A stretch of DNA of 64,000 bases, taken from NCBI RefSeq assembly GCF_019857225.1, contig NZ_JAFJSY010000004.1:163236-227235 (forward strand). The letters run 5' to 3'. A program made the translations under genes and the position numbers. The notes under the pieces were generated by a model, which saw only the letters and a program-made list of their open reading frames with translations, made no database searches and was not told the DNA's origin. This stretch comes from Streptomyces plumbidurans. GTDB lineage: Bacteria; Actinomycetota; Actinomycetes; Streptomycetales; Streptomycetaceae. Every line of letters begins with the position of its first letter. The stretch's first letter is position 1. Shown here in pieces: positions 1 through 7,631 of the stretch.

Positions 1-867
1 CACCTTCGCGCCCAGCTCGACCAGTCGGTGGGCCACGTCCACGACCCGCCGCGGCGCGGTCTGGCCGTCGTAGGGGCAGACGAACGCCGTCGCGATCGAC
101 GCCTCGATCCGGATGCCGCGCTCGGTCAGCAGCCGGGCGCAGGGCTCCAGCCGCTCCAGGGCGCCCCGGGTGTCCGTGCCGGCGTTCGCCCTGCTGTGGC
201 CGTCGCTCGCGGAGACGACGAAGCGCACGTGCCGGGCTCCCGCGGCGATCGCGCGCCGGGCGCCGCGCTCGTTGAAGACCAGCGTGTGCAGGGCGGCGTC
301 CGTGCCCGGCTGCAGGGCGGCCACGAGCGGATCGGTGTCCGCCATCTGCGGCACCTTCTCCGGGTGGACGAAGGCCCCCACCTCCAGCGACGTCAGACCG
401 GCCTCGATGAGGCCGTGCGCCAGCCGGATCTTGTCGGACGTCGGCACGCTGACGGGCTCGATCTGCAGGCCGTCGCGCAGCAGGACGTCGGTGATGAGCA
501 CTTGCTCGACCGGCTCCTGCGCCGCTGGTCCGGTGGTCACGGGTCCGGGCGTTGCGGATCCGGGCGTCCTGGGTCCGGTCGTCCTGGGTCCGGGCGTCAC
601 GGGTCCGGTCGTCCTGGGTCCGGTCGTCCTGGGTCCGGGCGTCACGGGTCCGGGCGTCGCGGGTCCGGGCGTCGCGGATCCGGTCGTCCTGGATCCGGGC
701 GTCGCGGGTCTGGGCGTCGCGGGTCCGGGCGTCGCGGATCCGGTCGTCCTGGATCCGGGCGTCGCGGATCCGGTCGTCACGGGTCCGGGCGTCCCGGAAC
801 CGGGCGTCCCGGAATCGCTCGTGACGGATCCGGTCGTCTCCGTACCGGTCGTCTCGGAACCCGTCAT
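1..867 (-). CDS. Hydroxymethylglutaryl-CoA lyase-like protein, C-terminus beyond window, repeat-extended N-terminus
   Basis: The reverse strand reads from an ATG at 867 through 289 codons to the left edge. From about residue 123 it matches the HMG-CoA lyase/DRE-TIM metallolyase family: VLITDVLLRDGLQ is the metal-binding start of the barrel, followed by HPEKVPQMAD and a long TIM-barrel stretch. Such enzymes cleave 3-hydroxy-3-methylglutaryl-CoA or related acyl-CoAs to acetyl-CoA and a keto acid. Residues 5-118 are a low-complexity Thr/Gly/Pro array of five-residue units (TPGPA, TTGSR and similar), unlike normal family members. The start overlaps the CoA-transferase stop (TGATG), so the two are translationally coupled. 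A GTG at 501, 12 nt after AGGAG, could start a normal-length enzyme instead. Identity as lyase is firm; substrate is not. Confidence 0.8.
   Translation of the reverse strand, partial: MTGSETTGTETTGSVTSDSGTPGSGTPGPVTTGSATPGSRTTGSATPGPATPRPATPGSRTTGSATPGPATPGPVTPGPRTTGPRTTGPVTPGPRTTGPRTPGSATPGPVTTGPAAQEPVEQVLITDVLLRDGLQIEPVSVPTSDKIRLAHGLIEAGLTSLEVGAFVHPEKVPQMADTDPLVAALQPGTDAALHTLVFNERGARRAIAAGARHVRFVVSASDGHSRANAGTDTRGALERLEPCARLLTERGIRIEASIATAFVCPYDGQTAPRRVVDVAHRLVELGAKV
522..860. repeat. 15-bp tandem repeat inside the lyase gene
   Basis: About 22 head-to-tail 15-bp units of the forms GGGTCCGGGCGTCAC, GGGTCCGGTCGTCCT and GGATCCGGGCGTCGC. They stay in frame on the reverse strand and give the pentapeptide series T-(P/T)-G-(P/S)-(A/V/R). 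Unit variants themselves recur in blocks, which points to unequal crossing-over or slippage. Confidence 0.85.
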
Positions 868-2090
868 CACAGCACCCCCTGCGCACGCAGCCGCTCGCGC
901 CGGGCCGCGCCGACGCCGAGCGAGTCCAGGACGGCATCGGTGTGTTCACCCAGGTCGGGGCCGAGCCACCGGGTGCTGCCCGGACGGTCCTCGAACCGGG
1001 GCACGACCCCGGGGAAGACCACCTCCGCCTTCTCGTCGGCGCTCACGGCGACCGGATGCCTCTCGTGCATGCCCCGGGCGCGGAAGTGCGGGTCGTCGAG
1101 GATGTCGGCGGCGGTGTAGATGGGGCCGCCCGGAACCGCGGCTTCCGTCAGCGCCTCGAGTACGTCGGCGCAGGGCAGCGAGGCGGTCCAGGCGCTGATC
1201 GCGTCGTCCAGTTCCTCGGCCCGGGCCACCCGTCCGGCGTTGTCCGCGAGCGCGGGGTCCTCGGCCAGGTCGGGGCGGCCGACCAGCCGCATCAGCCGCC
1301 GGTAGATGGCGTCGCCGTTGCCGCTGATCACCGCGTATTTGCCGTCCGCGCACCGGTAGGTGTTGGAGGGCACCACGCCGGGCAGGGCGCTGCCCGTGCG
1401 CTCGCGCTCGACGCCGTACGCGTCGAAGTCCGGGACCAGGGACTCCATCAGCGAGTAGATGCCCTCGTAGAGCGCCACGTCCACGGTGTCGCCGTGGCCG
1501 TCGCGGCCGCGCCGGTGCAGCGCCATCAGGGCGCCGATCACCGCGTACAGCCCGGCGATCTGGTCGGCGATGCTGATGCCGACCCGGGTCGGCGCGCGGT
1601 CCGGGTAGCCGGTCAGGTTCCGCAGCCCGCCCACCGCCTCGGCGACCCCGCCGAAGCCCGGGCGGTCGCGGTAGGGCCCGCTCTGGCCGTACCCGGAGAT
1701 CCGCACGAGGACGGCCCGCGGGTTGGCGCGCCGGATCTCCTCCGGGCCCAGGCCCCAGCGCTCCAGGGTGCCGGGCCTGAAGTTCTCCAGCACTACGTCG
1801 CACTCGCGGATCAGGTCGAGACAGAGCGCGCGGCCCTCGTCCGTGCGCAGGTCCAGGGTCACCGACCGCTTGTTGCGGTTCATCACGCGAAACAGCAGTG
1901 AGGTGTCGCCGCCGTGCAGCCGCCAGCGCCTCAACTCGTCGCCGGTGCCGGGTCGTTCGACCTTCACCACGTCCGCCCCGAAGTCCGCGAACAGCCGTCC
2001 GGCGGACGGCGCCGCGATAAAGCTGCCGAGCTCCAGGACGCGGAGTCCGGCCAGGACGTCGTCGGAACCGACGGATCGCTGCCTGCTCAT
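867..2090 (-). CDS. CaiB/BaiF family III CoA-transferase
   Basis: About 407 residues, normal for the family. These enzymes move CoA between carboxylic acids through an aspartyl-CoA intermediate. The N-terminus LAGLRVLELGSFIAAPSAGR is the typical first strand and CoA-binding loop; DVVLENFRPG and VALYEGIYSLMESL are further family signatures, the latter close to the family's hinge. ATG 2090 is chosen because GGAAGG lies nine bases upstream; the open frame runs further back to 2168 without a ribosome site. The downstream lyase overlaps by one base, so substrate activation and C-C cleavage of one acyl-CoA pathway are probably coupled (inference). The promoter region carries a 33-bp palindrome. Confidence 0.88.
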   Translation of the reverse strand: MSRQRSVGSDDVLAGLRVLELGSFIAAPSAGRLFADFGADVVKVERPGTGDELRRWRLHGGDTSLLFRVMNRNKRSVTLDLRTDEGRALCLDLIRECDVVLENFRPGTLERWGLGPEEIRRANPRAVLVRISGYGQSGPYRDRPGFGGVAEAVGGLRNLTGYPDRAPTRVGISIADQIAGLYAVIGALMALHRRGRDGHGDTVDVALYEGIYSLMESLVPDFDAYGVERERTGSALPGVVPSNTYRCADGKYAVISGNGDAIYRRLMRLVGRPDLAEDPALADNAGRVARAEELDDAISAWTASLPCADVLEALTEAAVPGGPIYTAADILDDPHFRARGMHERHPVAVSADEKAEVVFPGVVPRFEDRPGSTRWLGPDLGEHTDAVLDSLGVGAARRERLRAQGVL

Positions 2091-2115
2091 CCCGCACACC
2101 CTTCCTTGTCTGCTA

Positions 2116-2148
2116 CTCACATTCCGAGTGGTGCACTCATAATGTGAG
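2116..2148. promoter_or_regulatory. 33-bp palindrome upstream of CoA-transferase operon
   Basis: Nested arms CTCACATT (2116-2123) / AATGTGAG (2141-2148) and GAGTG (2126-2130) / CACTC (2134-2138) are symmetric about 2132, with only a 2-bp mismatch between them. It ends 26 bp before the start codon, where a repressor would block transcription. Confidence 0.7.
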
Positions 2149-2230
2149 CGCGCTTCGAGAGCGGTCAACCGGTGTCCACCCAGCGGACAGGCGATGAGAC
2201 GGGAGTCGGCCGGAGCCGGGCAACAAAAGG

Positions 2231-2288
2231 GCCGGGCAGTGGCGCGGCTCCGTCACCCGAGTGACGGGACCGCTGCCGACTGCCCGGC
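2231..2288. terminator. Large compound hairpin between CoA-transferase and cyclophilin genes
   Basis: GCCGGGCAGT (2231-2240) pairs with ACTGCCCGGC (2279-2288), enclosing a perfect inner hairpin CGTCAC-CCGA-GTGACG (2251-2266). It lies just downstream of the cyclophilin stop at 2308. There is no clear T-run, as is common for Streptomyces terminators. Confidence 0.7.
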
Positions 2289-2307
2289 CGGGTCCGAAAG
2301 AGGAGGA

Positions 2308-2802
2308 CTAGGCGACTACGCCCGAGTCCTCGATGACGATCTTCTTCGAGGTCGTGCCCGAGCGGCTGCCCAGGGCCTCGACGGCCTTGACGACGTCCTC
2401 GCCCTCGACGACCTCGCCGAAGACGACGTGCTTGCCGTCCAGCCACGGCGTCACGATCGTGGTGATGAAGAACTGCGAGCCGTTGGTGCCGGGGCCCGCG
2501 TTGGCCATGCTGAGCAGGAACGGCCTGTCGTGCTTGAGCTGGAAGTTCTCGTCCGCGAACTTCTCGCCGTAGATGCTCTTGCCGCCGGTGCCGTTGCCGT
2601 TGGTGAAGTCGCCGCCCTGCAGCATGAACTCGGGGATGACCCGGTGGAAGGGCGCGCCCTTGTAACCGAACCCGTTCTGGCCGGTCGCCAGCTCACGGAA
2701 GTTGCGCGCCGTCTTCGGCACGACGTCGTCGAACAGCCGGAAGACGACGCGGCCGAGCTTCTCGCCGTTGGCCGAAATTTCGAAATACACGTTCTCGCTC
2801 AT
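2308..2802 (-). CDS. Cyclophilin-type peptidyl-prolyl cis-trans isomerase
   Basis: 164 residues, standard length for a cytosolic bacterial cyclophilin; it speeds cis-trans isomerisation of X-Pro bonds. Signatures are [16 protein letters not shown], containing the catalytic Arg and Gln of the F-H-R and M-x-G-G-D elements, then GSQFFIT and HVVFGEV. No signal peptide is seen, so it should be cytoplasmic. ATG 2802 gives the usual cyclophilin N-terminus ([10 protein letters not shown]) and has GGAG ten bases upstream. It stands alone between the hairpin at 2231-2288 and the DUF6624 gene. Confidence 0.95.
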   Translation of the reverse strand: MSENVYFEISANGEKLGRVVFRLFDDVVPKTARNFRELATGQNGFGYKGAPFHRVIPEFMLQGGDFTNGNGTGGKSIYGEKFADENFQLKHDRPFLLSMANAGPGTNGSQFFITTIVTPWLDGKHVVFGEVVEGEDVVKAVEALGSRSGTTSKKIVIEDSGVVA

Positions 2803-2871
2803 GGCTCTGATTCTCCACATCAGGCGCGCCCAGGTCGAACGGGCCCGGCGCAAAAGGGGTGCCCCGCGTCG

Positions 2872-3534
2872 TCAGCCCGTGATGCGCAGGGCCTGCAGCT
2901 GCTCCTGGAGCGGGCCGAGACCGACATCGCTGCGGCGCTCGTCGACGCTCTGCGGATGGCGGATCGGATACGGGCGCAGCGTTCTGGGGCTGATCCGCGT
3001 GCCGTAGTACTGGGGCTGGCCCAGATCGACCGCGCACTGGTCCGCGACATAGGCGAAGTGGATGGCGGGCGTGTGCCCGTCCGCGGTGGCCAGCGCGATC
3101 AGATCGCGGCACCGCAGGCGGAAGCCGAGGTCGGGGGAGTGCAGCAGGATCATCACGGCCGCCGTCGACGCGGGCGATCCGACCAGGTCGGCGTGCGGCC
3201 ACCCGTACCGGGCGACGATCGCCGCAAGGGCCTCGGCGTTGTCCCGGTGGCACTGGGCGATCCGGTGCCGCCGCAGCGGCGCGGGATCCTCCTGCGCCTG
3301 CCGCATCAACTCCCTGTCCTGCTCCGCCCTGCCCAGCAACTCGACGGCGAGCGCCGCCACATCGTCCGGCACCTGCGCCTTCGGGGCGAGCGTGGTGGTC
3401 TCCGTCGGTACGCCGTCACGGACTTCACCGCTCGCGGCCTGTCGACCGACCGGCGTGCCGGCTGCGTCGTCGCCCGGCCGTCCCGTCGGCAGGCCGGCTG
3501 CGTCGTCGTTGCGACGTCCCGTCGTGCCCCTCAC
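2872..3534 (-). CDS. DUF6624 domain protein
   Basis: About 220 residues. Residues 1-60 are a poorly conserved Gly/Asp-rich lead. The rest fits the DUF6624 pattern: LLGRAEQDRELMRQA, then NAEALAAIVARYGWP, DLVGSPASTAAVMILLHS and a C-terminal PQYYGTRI...PYPIRHPQSVDERR. The biochemical role is unknown. The GTG start at 3534 overlaps the stop of the upstream HATPase gene (GTGA) and has GGAGG seven bases before it, so the two are translationally coupled. Partnership with a HATPase hints at a regulatory job, but nothing in the protein shows it directly. Confidence 0.75.
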   Translation of the reverse strand: MRGTTGRRNDDAAGLPTGRPGDDAAGTPVGRQAASGEVRDGVPTETTTLAPKAQVPDDVAALAVELLGRAEQDRELMRQAQEDPAPLRRHRIAQCHRDNAEALAAIVARYGWPHADLVGSPASTAAVMILLHSPDLGFRLRCRDLIALATADGHTPAIHFAYVADQCAVDLGQPQYYGTRISPRTLRPYPIRHPQSVDERRSDVGLGPLQEQLQALRITG

Positions 3535-4052
3535 GGTGCCACCTCCCGGCGCGTCATCGTGAACCACACCCGTTTGCCCGGTCTGCCCGGTTCGGGAGGT
3601 GCGATTCCCCAGTTGTCGGTCAGGGCCGAGACGATGGCCAGACCACGGCCCGACTCGGCGCACGCATCCGTCGTCTGCGGTCGGGGCGGTACGGGGGAGC
3701 GGTCGGCGACGATCACGCGGAGCGAGTGCTCGGTGCATTCGACGGCGACGGTGACGGTGTCGCCGGGGCCGAGGCCGGCATGTCTGACGGCGTTCGCGAA
3801 GAGTTCGCCGGTGGCCAGGGCCGCGTTGTCGATCTGCTCGGGGTGCGGCAGCACGGTCGCGAGGCGGTCGGCGACCGTGCGCCGTACCGCGGCGGCCCAG
3901 GAGGGGTCGGCCGGGAAGGTCGAGCGAAGGAGTTCGTTCGCGGCGGTGTTCGCAGTTCGGGCCCGAACCGCCGCCCTGGGGGCGAACGTTCCGTCACCAT
4001 CGTGGACCCGTAAGAGCGACGGCGCGCGGCGCTGTGCCCTGGATGCCGTCAT
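3531..4052 (-). CDS. ATP-binding protein, anti-sigma-factor-like HATPase
   Basis: 173 residues of the small GHKL/HATPase_c_2 class related to RsbW/SpoIIAB. Visible ATP-lid motifs: N-box region ELFANAVRHAG (Glu and Asn for Mg-ATP), a D-x-S segment (VADRSPVPPRP) and G-box ESGRGLAIVSAL. ATG 4052 follows a strong AAGGAGG. The gene diverges from an XRE/DUF397 pair, reproducing the three-component sets (HATPase, WhiJ-like, BldB-like) that recur in streptomycetes and influence development and antibiotic production. It may be a kinase or sequestering factor for a regulator; the target is not evident. Confidence 0.85.
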   Translation of the reverse strand: MTASRAQRRAPSLLRVHDGDGTFAPRAAVRARTANTAANELLRSTFPADPSWAAAVRRTVADRLATVLPHPEQIDNAALATGELFANAVRHAGLGPGDTVTVAVECTEHSLRVIVADRSPVPPRPQTTDACAESGRGLAIVSALTDNWGIAPPEPGRPGKRVWFTMTRREVAP

Positions 4053-4326
4053 CGAACCTCCTTCGTACACAGCCCTGTTGTGGGGTGGCTGCAGCGGTGG
4101 CCGTGATGAGAACGGCAGACCCGTCGGAACATCAGTTCCCTTGGCCTCAACGGCCGTTGGGCACCACATGAGCGCTCTGTACGACAGGTCACGGGTTAAC
4201 TATGGCCTTCTGCAAACTCAGCCCGCAACCTTCATTCCGATAATTTCAGATCTATCGCATCGTTCTGTCGGAGTCGTCCGAGCCGTGGCACACTGCAGAG
4301 CGTGACGGCCGTTCAGGAGGTTGAAC
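4053..4326. promoter_or_regulatory. Divergent promoter region of HATPase and XRE genes
   Basis: 274 bp between divergent starts. A less GC-rich patch at about 4195-4265 fits promoter elements for both directions. I found no convincing palindrome, so a WhiJ-like binding site cannot be placed. Confidence 0.4.
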
Positions 4327-5193
4327 GTGACCGATAACCGCTCGGGCGGCAGCGCGCCGACCGTCCTGCGCATCGTTCTCGGCAGACGTCTGCGGACCCT
4401 GCGCGAGCAGGCCGGTGTGTCGTTCGAGGATGCGGCGAGGGCCATCGAGGTGACCCCTTTGACGGTCCGCCGGATCGAGAAGGCCGAGGTGGGGCTGCGG
4501 ATCCCGTACGTCAGGGAACTGCTGCACCTCTACGGGGTCCCGAAAGGGGAGATCGACGACTTCCTCGGCCTGGCCAGGGAGGCCAACCAGCCCGGGTGGT
4601 GGTACTCGTACCGCGACGTACTGCCCGAGTGGTTCAAGGCCTACGTCAGCCTGGAGAGCGAAGCCAGCGTCATCCGGCTCTACGAACCCCACTACGTCCC
4701 GGGCCTGTTGCAGACGCGCGACTACGCCGCCGCGCTGCTGCACGTCGGCTTCCCCAACGAACCCAAGGAGGAGATCGACCGCCGCGTGTCCCTGCGCCTG
4801 AGGCGCCAGGACCTCCTCACCAAGCCGGACGCCCCGACCCTCTGGGCCATCCTGGACGAGACGGTACTGCGCCGGCCCGTCGGCGGGACCGAGGTGATGC
4901 GGGCTCAGATAGGCCATCTGATCGAGGCCTTGGCCAGGCCCAAGGTCCGCTTACAGATCATGCCCGTGTCCGTGGGCGCCCACCCCGGTGCCTTCGGTCC
5001 CTTCCACCACTTCCGCTTCGGATTCTCCGAACTGCCCGACGTCGTCTACACCGAGAACCTGACCGGCGCCGTCTACGTCGACCGGCCCGAGGACGTCGTC
5101 TCCTATCTCGAAGTGCTGGACCGGATGTCCGTTCAGGCGGAGCCGGTTGCACGAACCAGGGACATCCTGGGTGAACTGCGTAAGGAGCTGTGA
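4327..5193 (+). CDS. WhiJ-like XRE transcriptional regulator with DUF5753 domain
   Basis: 288 residues. An N-terminal helix-turn-helix (about residues 15-70, GRRLRTLREQAGVSFEDAAR then VTPLTVRRIEKAEVGLR) is followed by the Scr1/DUF5753 domain (about 85-280: WYSYRDVLPEWFKAYVSLE, YEPHYVPGLLQTRDYA, FRFGFSELPDVVYTENL). Such proteins repress developmental genes until a partner DUF397 protein acts on them. GTG 4327 is preferred, with AGGAGG six bases upstream; TTG 4321 would touch the ribosome site. The DUF397 gene follows after 3 bp. Confidence 0.9.
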   Translation: MTDNRSGGSAPTVLRIVLGRRLRTLREQAGVSFEDAARAIEVTPLTVRRIEKAEVGLRIPYVRELLHLYGVPKGEIDDFLGLAREANQPGWWYSYRDVLPEWFKAYVSLESEASVIRLYEPHYVPGLLQTRDYAAALLHVGFPNEPKEEIDRRVSLRLRRQDLLTKPDAPTLWAILDETVLRRPVGGTEVMRAQIGHLIEALARPKVRLQIMPVSVGAHPGAFGPFHHFRFGFSELPDVVYTENLTGAVYVDRPEDVVSYLEVLDRMSVQAEPVARTRDILGELRKEL

Positions 5194-5196
5194 TCC

Positions 5197-5442
5197 ATGG
5201 GATCCAAGGACCGCATCTACAGTGGAATGCCCGCCATCGATCTGGGAGCCGAGGGCTGGCACAAGCCCTGGAGCGGGACCAACGGCGGCAGTTGCGTGGA
5301 AGCCAAGCGACTGTCCGACGGCCGCGTCGCCTTCCGCCAGTCCACCAACCCCGACGGACCCGCACTCGTCTACACCCGCGACGAGATGATCTCCTTCCTG
5401 GAAGGCGCCAAGGCCGGCCAGGCGGACTTCCTCGTCGCCTGA
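5197..5442 (+). CDS. BldB-like DUF397 protein
   Basis: 81 residues with the compact DUF397 fold: W-x-K-x-W-S (residues 22-26 region), GGSCVEAKRLSDGRVAFRQS and the closing TRDEMISFLEGAKAGQADFL. Family members pair with the WhiJ-like regulator encoded just upstream and modulate its DNA binding. AAGGAG at the end of the upstream gene serves as the ribosome site, so the pair is co-translated. Confidence 0.92.
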   Translation: MGSKDRIYSGMPAIDLGAEGWHKPWSGTNGGSCVEAKRLSDGRVAFRQSTNPDGPALVYTRDEMISFLEGAKAGQADFLVA

Positions 5443-5480
5443 ACGACCGCGCCCGACCCCGCGAACGGACGACCGGACAC

Positions 5481-5509
5481 GCCCGCACGGCAACCTCAGT
5501 CGTGCGGGC
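5481..5509 (+). terminator. Hairpin after the DUF397 gene
   Basis: GCCCGCACG (5481-5489) pairs perfectly with CGTGCGGGC (5501-5509) around an 11-nt loop, 38 bp after the DUF397 stop. Confidence 0.65.
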
Positions 5510-5601
5510 CCGCGACCCTCGCCTTGTCAACTCGGGTCCCTCGCGGGGGCGTTGTCGTTAGGTTGAACACACACCCCGTGACGCACGGCAGGAGAAGCTC
5601 C

Positions 5602-6408
5602 ATGGCTGACAGCAAGCCGACCGACCAGGACGCGCTGTCCAAGATCGACACCTCGGTGCCGCACTCGGCGCGCATCTGGAACTACTGGATGGGCGGGAAG
5701 GACAACTACGAGGTCGACCGGGCCGCGGGGGACGCCTACCGCGAGGTCGCCCCCAACATCGAGACCATGGCCCGTGCCTCCCGCCACTATCTGATCCGCG
5801 CCGTCACCCTCGTGGCCGGCGAACTCGGCGTCCGCCAGTTCCTCGACATCGGCACCGGCCTGCCGACGTACGACAACACCCACCAGGTCGCCCAGCGCAT
5901 CGCACCCGAATCACGCATCGTCTACGTCGACAACGACCCCCTGGTGCTGCGGCACGCCCAGGCACTGCTCACCAGCTCCCCCGAGGGCGTGACCGAGTAC
6001 ATCGACGCCGACCTGCACGAGCCCGAGAAGATCATCGAACGGGCCGCCAAGATCCTGGACTTCGACCGTCCGGTCGCGCTCATGCTGATGGGCATCCTCG
6101 GCCACATCCAGGACTACGAGGAGGCCAAGTCCATCGTCGCCCGCCTCCAGGCCGCGCTGCCGTCCGGCAGCTACTTCGTCCACTACGACAGCACCGACAC
6201 CGACGCCTCGCTCAAGGACGCCCAGCAGGGCTACGACGACACCGGCGCCATCCCGTACGTGCTGCGCAGCCCGGCCCAGCTGGCCGCCTACTACGAGGGC
6301 CTCGAACTGCTGGAGCCCGGAATCGTCTCGTGCCCGCTGTGGCGACCCGAGCCGGGCAGCACGCCCGAACCCACGGACATCTATGGCGGAGTCGCCCGCA
6401 AGGCCTGA
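5602..6408 (+). CDS. SAM-dependent methyltransferase, DUF574 (Methyltransf_19) family
   Basis: 268 residues. Family landmarks: SVPHSARIWNYWMGGKDNY at the N-terminus, the SAM-binding loop FLDIGTGLPT, YVDNDPLVLRHAQALL and the LMLMGILGHI strand. Substrates of these actinobacterial enzymes are mostly unknown. ATG 5602 has GGAG upstream; the longer open frame from 5524 lacks one. A paralogue sharing the same blocks lies at 18503-19324. It ends 7 bp before the convergent ECF41-like gene. Confidence 0.88.
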   Translation: MADSKPTDQDALSKIDTSVPHSARIWNYWMGGKDNYEVDRAAGDAYREVAPNIETMARASRHYLIRAVTLVAGELGVRQFLDIGTGLPTYDNTHQVAQRIAPESRIVYVDNDPLVLRHAQALLTSSPEGVTEYIDADLHEPEKIIERAAKILDFDRPVALMLMGILGHIQDYEEAKSIVARLQAALPSGSYFVHYDSTDTDASLKDAQQGYDDTGAIPYVLRSPAQLAAYYEGLELLEPGIVSCPLWRPEPGSTPEPTDIYGGVARKA

Positions 6409-6415
6409 ACGCCCG

Positions 6416-7141
6416 TCACCGGGTGCGGGGGCCGGGGAGCCGGTTCCAGGAACGCAGCTTGTCCGGGTTGAGGACCACCCAGACCTGTGCGACGTGGTGG
6501 TCGGCCACGTCCAGGCTGAGCACCGCGGCGACCCGGCGCTCGTAGCGCACGACCAGACCGGTACGGCCGTTGACGGACTGCGCGCTCATGGCGGTGCGCG
6601 GCCCGTGGGCCAGCAGGGTCAGCAGGGCGCGGGCCACCGGCCGGCTCCCGTGCACCGGCCGGTCCAGCGCCCTGACCTTGCCGCCCCCGTCGAAGAACGC
6701 CACGGCATCCGCACACAGCAGGGCCGTCAGCGCCTCGTCGTCCCCGGACGCGCACGCCCGCACCACCGAGCGCACCACGGCGTCCTGCTCCCGCGTCGAC
6801 GCGGGCCGCGCCCGCCGCACCCGGACGCCCGCCCGCGCCCGCTCGGCCGGTTCGGCACACTCCGGCTCGCCGCGTCCCACGCCGTCGGCGACCTCTCCGA
6901 CGTCCTCGCCGGTGTCGGACGGGCGGTTCCAGCAGCTGCGGCTCGCCGCCCCCGCCAGCCAGGACCTCGGCCGTACGATCTCTCGACGCGCGTCGTGCGA
7001 CAGCCCGTACCAGAGACGGTAGACCTCGTCGACGACCCGCTCCGCCTCCGGGGCGCTGCCCAGCATCCCAAAGGCCACCTCCAGCAGGTAGCGGCGTTCG
7101 TCGAGCAGGTCGGCGATCGGCAGCGCCTCGGCCTCGTCCAC
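6416..7141 (-). CDS. ECF41-like protein lacking sigma-4: sigma-2 remnant plus SnoaL domain
   Basis: 241 residues. Residues 12-72 align with sigma-2 of the ECF41 factor at 11874-12800 (EVAFGMLGSAPEAERVVDEV versus GIAYRMLGSATEAEDVVQEA). Residues 120-230 are the ECF41 C-terminal SnoaL/NTF2-like domain with its hallmark motifs DGGGK (151-155) and NPDKL (225-229). The WLPEP linker motif and the whole -35-recognising sigma-4 domain are absent; a low-complexity linker takes their place. It therefore cannot act as a complete sigma factor, and might bind RNA polymerase or sense the ECF41 ligand as an antagonist (inference). GTG 7141 has GGGAGG eight bases upstream. A TGTCACA-N16-GGTC promoter lies 31 bp upstream. 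Confidence 0.75.
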   Translation of the reverse strand: MDEAEALPIADLLDERRYLLEVAFGMLGSAPEAERVVDEVYRLWYGLSHDARREIVRPRSWLAGAASRSCWNRPSDTGEDVGEVADGVGRGEPECAEPAERARAGVRVRRARPASTREQDAVVRSVVRACASGDDEALTALLCADAVAFFDGGGKVRALDRPVHGSRPVARALLTLLAHGPRTAMSAQSVNGRTGLVVRYERRVAAVLSLDVADHHVAQVWVVLNPDKLRSWNRLPGPRTR

Positions 7142-7172
7142 GGGACGGCCTCCCTCCCGGTGGCATCCATAT

Positions 7173-7199
7173 GACCGGACACACACCGATCGTGTGACA
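7173..7199 (-). promoter_or_regulatory. ECF41-type promoter for the sigma-4-less ECF41-like gene
   Basis: On the reverse strand TGTCACA (7199-7193) is followed, after exactly 16 bases, by GGTC (7176-7173), 31 nt before GTG 7141. Confidence 0.75.
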
Positions 7200-7217
7200 C
7201 GCGCCTCCCCGCTCCAG

Positions 7218-7244
7218 TGTCACACCGGCGCCGCCCGTCCGGTC
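7218..7244 (+). promoter_or_regulatory. ECF41-type promoter for whiB-cytochrome b
   Basis: TGTCACA (7218-7224), 16 bases, GGTC (7241-7244), 52 nt before the whiB ATG. It is back-to-back with the promoter at 7173-7199; the two -35 elements are 18 bp apart. Confidence 0.75.
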
Positions 7245-7296
7245 TCACTTGTGAGCGTCCGACACCACTCACGGCGATGCTGGAGGTGCGCTTTCG

Positions 7297-7587
7297 ATGG
7301 CTGTTGAACGAGCAGACCCCACCCTGTCCTGGCGTGAACGGGCCGGCTGTCTGGGCCAGGACCCCGATCTCTTCTTCCCCGTCGGCACCATCGGCCCGGC
7401 GCTCGTCCAGATCGACGAGGCCAAGGCCGTCTGCGGCCGCTGTCCGGTCGTACGGCAGTGCCTGGACTGGGCCCTGCGCGCCGGACAGGTGGACGGCATC
7501 TGGGGCGGCACGACGGAGAGCGAACGCCGAGCGGTGAACCGGCGCCGGGCCCGCCCCGCACAGGACACGGTCACCACGGCGGCCTGA
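7297..7587 (+). CDS. WhiB-like iron-sulfur transcription factor
   Basis: 96 residues with the four [4Fe-4S] cysteines C18, C46, C49 and C55 (C-x2-C-x5-C) and the signature turn GIWGG (67-71) followed by a basic Arg tail (residues 76-86) for DNA contact. Wbl proteins respond to O2, NO or redox change and usually act with the principal sigma factor. ATG 7297 has GGAGG ten bases upstream. A cytochrome b gene follows 44 bp downstream, apparently in the same transcript, so the Wbl protein probably links redox sensing to that membrane protein. Confidence 0.95.
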   Translation: MAVERADPTLSWRERAGCLGQDPDLFFPVGTIGPALVQIDEAKAVCGRCPVVRQCLDWALRAGQVDGIWGGTTESERRAVNRRRARPAQDTVTTAA

Positions 7588-7631
7588 CCACAACTCTTTC
7601 GAACACATCAGGGAACGGTGGTGCTGGAGCC

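Noticed and set aside
28..1198. Forward-strand Gly-Ser-Gly-Arg and Val-Leu-Gly repeat proteins
   Set aside because: They are other frames of the 15-bp repeat inside the reverse-strand lyase gene; no ribosome site and no domain.
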